Shown: positions 36,425-45,845 of the stretch, piece by piece | Numbering within the stretch: position 1 is the first letter of the stretch | Layout of the letters: each line of letters begins with the position of its first letter | Assembly (NCBI RefSeq): GCF_910594005.1 | Contig: NC_057835.1 | Span: forward strand, 49,128,001-49,192,000 | DNA length: 64,000 bases | From: Cervus elaphus | Taxonomy: Eukaryota > Chordata > Mammalia > Artiodactyla > Cervidae | Reading direction: 5' to 3' | The notes under the pieces: model-generated | What the model was told of the DNA's origin: nothing | Databases searched by the model: none | What the model saw: only the letters and a program-made list of their open reading frames with translations | Program-made: the position numbers and the translations under genes

Positions 36425-36548
36425 ATTGAAAGTGATAGTCACTCAGTCATGTCCGACCCTCTGCAACCCATGGACTGTAGCCAGCCAGACTCCTCTGTCC
36501 GTGGAATTCTCCAGGCAAGAATACTGGAGTGCGTTGCCATTCCTTTCG
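36425..36548 (-). mobile_element. Bov-A unit, truncated
   Basis: Reverse Bov-A body only (gtcactcagtcatgtccgac to agtgcgttgccattcctttc); the tRNA-like head is missing. Confidence 0.88.
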
Positions 36549-37546
36549 ATATAAAACCCATGCTCCTAAGTCTATGCTTTTTAATCTACATTACTTCTCA
36601 GAAGTTACAAGTGCCCCTAGTGCACTTACATCTGGAGTGTCCTACCTACAGTTATGTCCAGCGATACTAAGTAGTATTTTATGAGAAGATTAGAAAATTA
36701 GAAATCCTTAAAAGATGGTTCATCTCTAAACTTATCTAAATGGTTTTCAGATGTGTTTGTAATTGTTAGCTATTGGCAATAGCAAGTTTTATAATGTCTC
36801 ATCCAATAAGTATAAACTATTAATAGTCTATGTTGCAGTAACACATAACCTCCACATCTCAGCCATTATGATAGCAAAAGATTATTTTTTGGTCATGTTA
36901 CCTGTCAATCACAAATCCTCAAGGTAGGAACTCAGGAAATGGGATTGATAAGATAGTCACTGTCAGTTACCAGCCAAAAGGAAGAGATCTCTTGAGGATC
37001 TCATGTTGATGATCCAGCTTAGAAGTGATACACTCATATCCTCAGAAAATTCACTGGGCAGAACTAGCTGCATAGCCTCAGGTACAATGGACCTAAGAAG
37101 TACAATTCTGCCATGTGTATGGGAAAGGAGAAATGAAAATATTTGGCAAAAGCAACAGTCATTGATACAAAGGAATCATTGATTCCTACAAAGGTTGTAA
37201 GTTATTATTTTCTCTTAATTTTTGTAAAATGTTCTGTTTCAAGCTTCATGTAGTTCCCTCTACTCAATGTATTCTATTATTAGGTAAAGAAATCCTTGTT
37301 CACATATTTTAACAAAATTTCCACCTTGTTTCCAATGGAAGAACATCAGGTTGAAAAGTTACTTCTGTCTTTTTGAAGAAGTTCTACTTTAAAAAATGAC
37401 ATCAACTCCTACCTAAGGGGGATTCCTTAAGGAAATGTGTCATTTTCTTGTCTGGAAGTCAATGAGCTCAAAGAAAAATAAGGGTAGGGCTGAAAGGATG
37501 TGGAATAAAAGATCCAGTTAATGCCTGAAAGACGCCAAATTGGAAA
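36549..37546. other. Single-copy-looking DNA
   Basis: 36820-36930 weakly resembles the family at 16046-16600 but is too decayed to call. The rest is unrecognised. Confidence 0.4.
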
Positions 37547-37592
37547 GTGTTACTGTTCCTTGTATCATCCATCACTGCAAATGGCTCAGCAG

Positions 37593-37714
37593 GAAAAAGA
37601 CCATCTCAAGCTGGCAGTCTTGCCATAGAAATAGATCATTTCAATACGGGTGGCAGGACTGCGGAGCTCAACATGGCCAGTGACATTCCATCGACCAGTG
37701 ATGAACGAAGAAAG
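37593..37714 (+). other. Candidate exon (or exon-like open segment), 122 bp
   Basis: A 61-codon frame (37547-37729) contains a segment bounded on the left by cag|g at 37590-37593 and on the right by aaag|gtaaga at 37711-37720, a consensus 5' splice donor. The encoded peptide is polar and low in hydrophobic residues (RPSQAGSLAIEIDHF, then MASDIPSTSDERRK), which looks like a linker of a real protein rather than repeat debris; it overlaps no repeat I can identify. The acceptor side has only a weak pyrimidine tract. With these edges the exon would start in phase 1 and end in phase 0. I do not recognise the gene; chance is a real alternative. Confidence 0.28.
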
Positions 37715-37729
37715 GTAAGAACTGAGTGA

Positions 37730-38234
37730 ATGAAAATTCAATCAAGTCCTAATCAAAATAATGTTCAGTAAATCTGGGAAAGACTCTTGTATTGGATTTT
37801 TTTTTTTTGGTCCCTAAATATTAATCAGCTATAAATTACTTTCAAGTTATCCATTCAGTTTTTTAAAATGAATTGGGCTTTTCATAGAAATCTGTATTCA
37901 AAAGTAAAGATGGAATTTAATGTCCTTAGCTTAGATGTACTTCAAAAAGTGAGCCGTCTTCTTGGCTGCATTCTTCGCACAGAATAAGGGACGAGAGTGC
38001 AGGAGACATTTCAAGTGCGTGGAGCTGAAGACATGCAGTGTAGAGACTGGGAACAAACTCAAGTTTCAGGGCCTTCAACACCACCCACGGATGATTCTTC
38101 ATTGTTTCTTTGTTAAACTCCTAACTGGTGATCAAGAAGAAGTAGGACAATTCAATTCCAAATATAATTATTGAGCACCTATGAATATGCCTGAAAGTTC
38201 GTTGCGTACTTCAGTGAACCATGTGAGGGGAGAG
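37730..38234. other. Single-copy-looking DNA
   Basis: T-tract at 37798-37809. No recognised gene. tattgagcacctatgaatat near 38166 may be an MIR/L2 scrap. Confidence 0.4.
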
Positions 38235-38245
38235 GTCCTATTATT

Positions 38246-38753
38246 ATTATTATTATTTTTATTAGTTGGAGGCAATTACTTCACAACATTTCAGTGGGTT
38301 TTGTCATACATTGATATGAATCAGCCATAGAGTTACACGTATTCCCCATCCCGATCCCCCCTCCCACCTCCCTCTCCACCTGATTCCTCTGGGTCTTCCC
38401 AGTGCACCAGGCCCGAGCACTTGTCTCATGCATCCCACCTGGGCTGGTGATCTGTTTCACCATAGATAATATACATGCTGTTCTTTTGAAACATCCCACC
38501 CTCACCTTCTGCTGTGGTACATATACACCATGGAATATTACTCAGCCGTTAAAAAGAATTCATTTGAATCAGTTCTAATGAGATGGATGAAACTGGAGCC
38601 CATTATATAGAGTGAAGTAAGCCAGAAAGATAAAGAACATTACAGCATACTAACACATATATATGGAATTTAGAAAGATGGTAATGATAACCCTATATGC
38701 AAAACAGAAAAAGAGACACAGAAGTACAGAACAGAATTTTGAACTCTGTGGAA
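38246..38753. mobile_element. Twin-primed L1 (5' inversion)
   Basis: The left half (38246-38510) is the L1 3' end on the minus strand; the right half (about 38511-38753) is the adjoining upstream L1 segment on the plus strand (gtggtacatatacaccatgg to ttttgaactctgtgg). The two halves abut in L1 coordinates at the ctctgtggga/agaaggtgag point. A single 11-bp target duplication, gtcctattatt, encloses both (38235-38245 and 38754-38764). This is the signature of twin priming. Confidence 0.9.
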
Positions 38754-38764
38754 GTCCTATTATT

Positions 38765-39089
38765 GTTGTAACGGCACCACACTTGAAACTGCCAAGGCAG
38801 TGCAGGTCAACAGGGCAGGCAATGAAGAGAAAAGTGGCGAAATAATCAGCCGTTAGACTGAAGCATTGATCAAGGTTTATGTTTTGCAGAGTAAATGTAA
38901 GTCCAAAGTAAGTATTGGTTAAAAATTAGTTGCTTAATTTGATGTCTATGTCAAAGCACATTTAAAATATTATAAACAAACATTTAAATCTTGTTTTATA
39001 CCTGTGTAATTCTAACCTGTAAAATAATAATACTTTATCCCATCAGCTGATTAGTGAAGATTCTTTATGTGATGTTAATTAAGTTGGCA
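38765..39089. other. Unassigned DNA
   Basis: No repeat or gene recognised. Confidence 0.4.
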
Positions 39090-39520
39090 TTCATTTGCAG
39101 CCACATGAATGGACCTAGAGATTATCATACTAAGTGGAGTAAGTCAGACAGAAAAAGACAAATATACATGATATCACTTATATGTGGCGTCTAAAGTATG
39201 ATATAAATGAATTTATTTACAAAACAGAAATAGACTCACAGACATAGAAAACAAACTTATGGCTACTAAGGGGAAAGGGGGTGTGGGAGGGATAAATTAG
39301 AAGTTTGAGATTAGCAGGTACAAACTACTATATATAAAATAGGTAAACAACAAGGTCCTACTGTATAACACATGAGAACTATATTCAATATCTTATAATG
39401 ACTATAATGGAAAAGAATATGGAAAGAATATATGTGTGTGTTATATAATCACTTTGCTGTATACACCTGAAACTACCAGAACATTGTCAATCAATTGTAC
39501 TTCAAAAAATAAATTGTCAG
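39090..39520 (+). mobile_element. Older artiodactyl L1 3' end
   Basis: acatgaatggacctagagat, agtggagtaagtcagacag, aaacagaaatagactcacag, caaggtcctactgtataac and gctgtatacacctgaaac run to an A-rich end. Confidence 0.82.
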
Positions 39521-39784
39521 CATATTTAGTTATCATTCAAGACATGGACATGATTGTGGGTGGTTAGCACTTCACAGCTAATAGATTTTTTAGAGACTTA
39601 TAGCCATATCAGATGCTTTCAAAAAATATTTTAATGAAAATTAAAATTTTTCAGCTTCAAAGTTTTTAATTCCCCAAATTATTATTGATTTAACAATGGT
39701 ACTTTAAATATAAAAGAAACTTTATAAATTTACAGTATTAGTTGAAAATACATGATTTCAGCTAATTGATATATTAATATATGA

Positions 39785-40860
39785 CAAAATATATTTTAAG
39801 AAGGAAGAATTACTAGAGATAAAGATGACCATTAATCAATGATAAATCATTCAATTTACCAGGATGTAATAATTCTAAATTTGTATATGCCCAGTAACCT
39901 CAAATATATCCAAAAAATTAACAGGACTACAAGAAGGAAGTGGCAATTTCACAATGTCTGAAATTTTAGTGTTTTCTCTTAATTGACACAACAAGCATAT
40001 AAAAAAAAAATCAGTAAGGGCGTTGAAGACTGAATTAAACCTGCTAGAGATTTATAAAACACTGTCTCCAACAACTGCAGAATACATATCACTTCTAATT
40101 AAACATAAAAGATTGATGAAATTTTCCATGGCGAAGCCACAAAATCAGTCTCAACAGATTTCCAAGGATGGGTATCAGTGGCAAAGATTAGTTAGATGGT
40201 TACTAACTATGCTTCCTCTTCCTGCATCCACCACATTTCAGTCTCCTTGCACCTAGATGGGAATATGGGATTAGTTCTGGTCAAAGGAAAGTAGGTGAAA
40301 GTGATAACCCTATTTTCAAACCTGACCACTGACTATATCCTATGTGATCTCTAACCACTCTCTCTCTGCACTCATCAGCTGGCTCAGTGCCACAGGGTGT
40401 TCAGTGAGGCCCTGGGGGACAAAGCACCTAGGTACATCTAGGCTACCTAGATGTAGCCTGGATCCCTGAGTTGTTATTTGGAGGGGAGCCACTCAGAAAA
40501 GGCCACTGAACAGTAGCTTGTTGTGAGAAACGTGTGTGTGTGTGTGAAGCCACTGAGATTTTAAAGGTTCTCATTCTACCAAGTAGTTGACTAAAATGGT
40601 ATTGTGCAAATTGCATTCTCTGACAAAATTGCAATTAGGTTAAAGACAGCATAAATAATCATGAGAAGAAAAGCTGTAAGCTCAAAAGTTTCAAAACACA
40701 TTTTATAAACAACTCAGGTACAAGAATAAAGAACGATGAAAATTAGAATGTACTCAAAGCTGCGTAATAATTTAAACACCAATTATCTGGATGTGTATGA
40801 ATAGCTTAAACAGTATTTATAGGAAAAATATTGCCTTAAGTATTAACATTAAAAATAATG
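39785..40860 (+). repeat. Ancient L1M ORF2 fragment, interrupted
   Basis: 39785-40130 (accaggatgtaataattcta, tatgcccagtaacctcaaat) and 40610-40860 (gaacgatgaaaattagaatg, tttataggaaaaatattgcc) read as decayed L1 ORF2 5' region. About 460 bp of a different repeat lies between. Confidence 0.5.
40135..40600 (+). repeat. Unclassified ancient repeat inside L1M
   Basis: Ends with gaagccactgagattttaaa, the same signature as the right end of 11290-11705. Contains a (GT)7 run at 40531-40544. Family not asserted. Confidence 0.35.
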
Positions 40861-41464
40861 AGGGCTCCAGAAATAAATCCATACACCTATGGTCAATTAA
40901 TCTATGACAAAGGAGGCAAGAAATACAATGGAGAAAAGACAATTTCTTTTATAAGTGGTGGTAGCAAAGTTGGACAACTGCATGTAAAACAATGAAATTA
41001 TCAATAGAACATTCCCTCACACTGTACACAAAAATAACCTCAAAATGAGTGAAAGACGCAAATACAAAACATGACACCATAGAAGTCCTAGAAAAGAACA
41101 CAGGAAAGACATTTTCAGACCTCAGTCATATGAAAAATATTCTTAGAGCAGTCTCCCAAGGCAAAAGAAATAAAAGCAAAAGTAAATGAGATCTAATCAA
41201 ACTTAAAGCTTTTGCATAGCAAAGAAAACCATCAGCAAAAATAAAAAACAACCTATGAAATGGGAGAAAATATTTGCAAATGATGTGACCAAACAAGGAA
41301 TTAATATCCAAAATATACAAACAACTCATACAACTCAATATTGAAAAAAAAAAACAATCAAAAAATGGACAGAAAACCTAAACAGACTTTTCTCCAAGAG
41401 GCACATGAAAAGATGCTCAACATCACTAATTATTAGAGAAATGCAAGTCAAAACCACAATGAGG
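40860..41464 (+). mobile_element. L1 ORF2 3' fragment
   Basis: gaaataaatccatacaccta, ggtcaattaatctatgac, cataaaacaatgaaattatc-like blocks, tggcagtgg-region remnants, caaaaaatggacagaaaacc and aaagatgctcaacatcacta are in L1 order. Numerous stops. Confidence 0.8.
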
Positions 41465-41955
41465 GGCAGAAATATAACAAACTAGGTTTCTAACTTAAAG
41501 AATTAGAAAAATAACACCAGAATGAAGACTGGAACAAAAATTAATGAATAGAAAACAAACACATAGTATTTAAATCAACTCATGTGAAATATAATTTATA
41601 TACCATGAATTTTGCCATTTTAAAATTGACAATTTACTAATGATTTTTTTAGTATAGTTCCACATATGTGCAACCATCATCACTAATTCCAGAACATTTT
41701 CATTACCCCAGAAAGAAACACCATATCTACTTGCAGTGATGCTTCACTTCCCTGACCCCTCAGGCCCTGGGAACCACCAATCTACTTTCTATTGTTAAGG
41801 CTTTGCCTATTCTGGATATTTCATATATATGGGATTGTACGATAAGTGGCCTTTTGAGTATGGTTTCTGTCACTTTGCATAATGATTTCAAGCTTCATCT
41901 ATGCTGTAACAACTATCGGTCCTTAATCTTTTTAGAAACCTTTTAATATGTTCAC

Positions 41956-42952
41956 CTGCCTCTTAAGAAATCTATATGCAGGTCAGGAAACAACAGTTAG
42001 AACTGGACATCGAACAACAGACTGGTTCCAAATAGGAAAAGGAGTACGTCAAGGCTGTATATTGTCACTCTGCTTATTTACCTTATATGCAGAGTACATC
42101 ATGAGAAACACTGGGCTGGATGAAGCACAAGCTGGAATCAAGATTGCCGGGAGAAATATCAATAACCTCAAATATGCAGATAACACCACCCTTATGGCAG
42201 AAAGTGAAGAAGAACTAAAGAGCCTCTTGATAAAAGTGAAAGTGGAGAAAAAGGTGGCTTAAAACTCAACATTCAGAAAACTAAAATCATGGCATCTGGT
42301 CTCATCACTTCATGGCAAATAGATGGGGAAACAGTGAGAACAGTGACAGACTTTATTTTTTTGGGCTCCAAAATGACTGCAGATGGTGATTGCAGCCATG
42401 AAATTAAATGATGCTTGCTCCTTGGAAGAAAAGTTATGACCAACCTAGAAAGCATATTAAAAAGCAGAGACATTAGTTTGCCAACAAAGGACCGTCTAGT
42501 CAAAGCTATGGTTTTTCCAGTGGTCATGTATGGATGTGAGAGTTGGACTATAAAGAAAACTGAGCACCAAAGAAATGATGGTTTTGAACTATGGTGTTGA
42601 AGAAGGCTCTTGAGAGCCCCTTGGATATCAAGAAGATCCAACCAGTCCATCCTAAAGGAAATCAATCCTGAATATTCATTGGAAGGACTGATATTGAAGC
42701 TGAAACTCCAATACTTTGGCCACCTGATGTGAAGAACTGACTCATTTGAAAAGAAACCCTGATGCTGAGAAAGATTAAAGGCGGGAGGAGAAGGGGACGA
42801 CAGAAGATGAGATAGTTGGATGCATCAGTGACTCAGTCGACATGAGTTTGAGTAAACTCCAGGAGTTGGTGATGGACAGGGAGGCCTGGTGTGCTGCAGT
42901 CCATGAGGTCTCAAAGAGTCGGACATGACTGAGCAACTGAACTGACTGAATG
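41956..42952 (+). mobile_element. BovB LINE, 5'-truncated in RT, nested in L1M
   Basis: RT from CLLRNLYAGQETTVRT to the tail gagcaactgaactgactgaa. Duplication tgttcac at 41949-41955 and 42953-42959. The catalytic motif at 42173-42184 reads YADN instead of YADD; frames break near 42262 and 42410. Inactive. Confidence 0.93.
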
Positions 42953-43177
42953 TGTTCACTTATTTGCATATTTATTTTATTTATTCTTAATCTTTTCATA
43001 GTCAAATAATATTTCACATGTAACTATTTCATGTTTTGTTTTTCATTCATCAGTTGACAGATATTTGTGTTATTTCTACCTTTTGGCTACTATGAATAAA
43101 GGTTTTATGAACATTCACAAACAAGTTTTTGTACAAACTTATGCTTAAATCTGTATATATCCAAGGGTATAAATGGG

Positions 43178-43490
43178 ACTTCCCTCATAGCTCAGCTGGT
43201 AGAGAATCTGCCTGCAATGCAGGAGACCTCGGTTCAATCCCTGGGTTAGGAAGATCTGCTGGAGAAGGGATAGGCTACTCACTCCAGTATTCTTGGGCTT
43301 CCCTGGTGGCTCAGCTGGTAAAGAATCCACCTGCAATGTGGGAGACCTGGGTTGGATCCTTGGATTGGGAAGATCCCCTGGAGAAGGGATAGGCTGCCCA
43401 CCCCAGTATTTTGGCCTGGAGAATTTCATGGGCTGTGTAGTCCATGGGGTCACAAAGAGTCAGACACAACTGAGCGACTTTCACTTTCAC
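43178..43490 (+). mobile_element. Fused Bov-tA dimer
   Basis: A partial Bov-tA (gggacttccctcatagctca to ctactcactccagtattctt) is directly joined to a complete one starting gggcttccctggtggctcag at 43297. One duplication, ataaatggg (43169-43177 and 43491-43499), encloses both, so they arrived as a unit or the second inserted without its own duplication. Confidence 0.85.
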
Positions 43491-43767
43491 ATAAATGGGT
43501 ATAAAGTATATTTACACTTACATATACCCAACTATCCTGTGTATATACCTAGGAGTAGACTTGCTGGACCTAATGGTAATTCTATGTTTAAGTTTTTGAG
43601 GAACTGTCAAATTTTTTTTCAAAGAAGTTCTACCATTTTACTTCCCTACCAGCAGCTCATGAGGGTTCCAGTTTCTCTACATTCTCACCAACACCTGTTA
43701 CATCTTGTCCTTTTTTTTTTTTACAGCCAGAGTAAATCTGAAGTGGTATCTCTGTGATATCCTGGAT

Positions 43768-43895
43768 GTGGAAGATCCCTGGAGAAGGTAATGGCAACCC
43801 ACTCCAGTATCTTGCCTGGAGAATTCCATGGACAGAGGAACCTGGTGGGCTACAGCCCATGGGGTTGCAAAGAGTCGGACACGTCTAAGTGACTA
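43768..43895 (+). mobile_element. Bov-A unit, head-truncated
   Basis: gaagatccctggagaaggta to gacacgtctaagtgactaa is the Bov-A body and 3' end only. Its tail merges into the (AC)n run. Confidence 0.88.
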
Positions 43896-43916
43896 ACACA
43901 CACACACACACACACA
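43896..43916. repeat. (AC)n microsatellite on a Bov-A tail
   Basis: About ten AC units directly continuing the SINE terminus, a frequent origin of bovine dinucleotide repeats. Confidence 0.95.
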
Positions 43917-43939
43917 ATTTAAATCTTTTATAAAGATTT

Positions 43940-44122
43940 TTTTTTTTAATGTGGACCATTGTTAGAGTCTTTATTGAATTTGTTACACTATTGTTTCTGT
44001 TTTATGTTTTGGCCTTTCAGTCTCAGGCATGTGGAATCTTCACTCCCTGGCCAGGGATTGAACCCACACCCTCTGGGTTGGAAGGCTGAAGTCTCAACCT
44101 CTGGACCGCCAGGGAGGTCCGT
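43940..44122 (-). mobile_element. CHR-type tRNA SINE with extended 3' part
   Basis: Reverse element: T-tract at 43938-43949, gtctttattgaatttgttac, ctgttttatgttttggcc, then B-box ggattgaaccc and head ggaccgccagggaggtcc. On the minus strand it supplies AATAAA at 43971-43976. Confidence 0.85.
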
Positions 44123-45835
44123 GTGTACACTGTTTAATGTGAGGCGGTGTTCCCAGCACTGCCAGCTGGAGCTCTGACCCTCCTCACAAAGCTGCGATTT
44201 TTGGCCTCAGCACCCTTAATGCAGATGTGGTATAGAGACACCCAGGGGAGGTGTCTGGAGAAGCTGGAGAAACCAGAAGAAACTGCCCGCCCTTTTCCCA
44301 GCAAAAGTACACTTTAAAACGGAAAGACACTGAAAAAAAATCTGAAGGGAAAAACTACTGCAAAAGGGGAAATCAGCATCCCTAAAACCAAAGTGCTGTA
44401 CATGCTTAAAACATTAAATAAAAATATTACATTAAAGACACTTTTAAGACAAAGAGTACAAATTTCAGGACGCCTTCATCGGGTCTCCCCGCTTGACTGC
44501 AGTGCTTTGGGGCCCGAGTGGCACAAAGCGGGCGCACTGCTGGGCTCACCCATTGCGCCAATGGACCCGTCCTCTCCACGCTCCTCACACGCGCAATCAG
44601 GGGGAAGGTTGCCCAGTCTAGACTGAAGAGCATGTGGGGCGTCCTTCGGTCCATCCTGTGGGTGCTCAGGGGCACTGGCTAAGACCCTGCATCTCCCCTA
44701 CAATGTCCCGGGCTCCCTGCCCTGTGGTCGCCCTTAAAATTTAACGCCCCCACCTCCATGCAGTGTCAGTGGGATGGGCGGGAGGACGGGTGTTGTGGGG
44801 AAGCCTGATTAAGGCGCACTAGCGGCTCCTCCCCATAGGCCTGGTTGAAGCAGGGTCACGGGGCTTTTCCTCCCCCAGCCCGCGGGCCCTGTGGGCGCAG
44901 CTGCGCTTGGTCTCACTGAGGCACAGCTCCCGGAGCCCCTTGCTGGCCGACTTGGCGACCCTTTCTTTGGGCGCGCAGTGGCTCTGGAGCCAGCCCGTGA
45001 GGTCCTTGCGCATGGGCTTGGGCCACAGCCTGAGTCTGGTGCGGCCAGGCTGGCTCCGGCACCACAGCAGGCTGACCTGAGCGATGCCACGCATCTCCAT
45101 CACCGCCCCCCGGGCCGTGACGCCCTTGACCAGCAGGCTGACCAGCCAGGACTGCAGCTCGGGGGGCGTGGCCATCCGCAGGTGCGGCAGGTCACGCGCT
45201 CCCTATGTGCCGCCCGAGGAGGGCGAGGAGGGCGAGGACGCCCAGGGCGGCTCCCCGTAGGTCCAGGTGAGCACGCCCGGCTGGCGCACTAGCTGGACGC
45301 CCTTCTTCAGCGTGCTCCAAGAGCGGAAGGGCAGCTCGGGGGTTCCCCAAAATGCGGGAAGAACTCCTAGCCCTGGCTCCAGGCCAGAGGCCGCCGGGTG
45401 AGCAACTCAAGTCCTGTCCGCCGGTCCTCCGGGCCCGGACAGCCAGAGTTGAAGATGGCGCCGCTGGTCAGGTCGCCCCGCAGCACCAGCTCCCCAGAAT
45501 TCAAGGACAGTGTCAGCCTCTCTAGTCACAAAGCTGCAGGATCCAGGTAATTCTGAGCTTCTTAGGGTTCTGTTGGAAGCCGGGGACTTGGTGTATGTGG
45601 GGTAGCGTCCCCTTCCTCCAACTGGGTGGGTGTCGGCGCTGAGACCCCAGCCACCCTGGGCAGAGGTCAGGGAAGCCCGGACTGGCCCGGCCGCAGGAGC
45701 AAGAGGGATGGTTGGGCCCGTTGACTCCCGAGGAACCACCCAGAGGGATGCCCAGGCCCTTAGACTCCTGTTGGAGCCACCAGTATGGAGTAGTGGGCAG
45801 CTCCTCTGCTTGAAGGTACCCAAGCCTCATTCTCA
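44123..45835 (-). pseudogene. GC-rich broken retrocopy of an unidentified gene (candidate)
   Basis: A 1.7-kb block whose GC and CpG content contrasts sharply with the AT-rich L1M on both sides. On the minus strand a 118-codon frame (45175-44819) encodes a basic Trp/Leu-rich segment (ELQSWLVSLLVKGVTARG; LWPKPMRKDLTGWLQSHC; SKGLRELCLSETKRSC). The same frame is open upstream of a single TAG at 45203-45205 (FWGTPELPFRSWSTLKKG; GVLTWTYGEPPW). Further upstream frames are broken. Downstream comes AT-rich 3'-UTR-like sequence to an ATTAAA at 44138-44133. This layout (GC-rich coding part, AT-rich UTR, no introns visible, stops) suggests an old processed pseudogene. I cannot name the parent, and found no target duplication. 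Confidence 0.5.
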
Positions 45836-45845
45836 TTAAGGTCCA

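Larger units (their letters stand above)
41578..43757 (-). repeat. Ancient L1M 3' region, interrupted by younger insertions
   Basis: The pieces 41578-41948 (gtgcaaccatcatcactaat, gaaccaccaatctactttct), 42960-43170 (ttcatcagttgacagatatt, ctaccttttggctactatg) and 43500-43757 (acctaggagtagacttgctg, gaagtggtatctctgtgat) join into one reverse L1M 3' end once the BovB and SINE insertions are removed. Confidence 0.8.

Noticed and set aside
44891..45292. 133-codon plus-strand open frame in the GC-rich block
   Set aside because: High GC removes stop codons in all frames. The minus strand, with its 3'-UTR-like end, is the more coherent reading.
43933..45835. Target duplication for the GC-rich retrocopy
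   Set aside because: I looked for matching direct repeats at both edges and found only short matches such as tttaatgtg (about 43947 and 44135), which lie inside the SINE and the block rather than at the outer edges.
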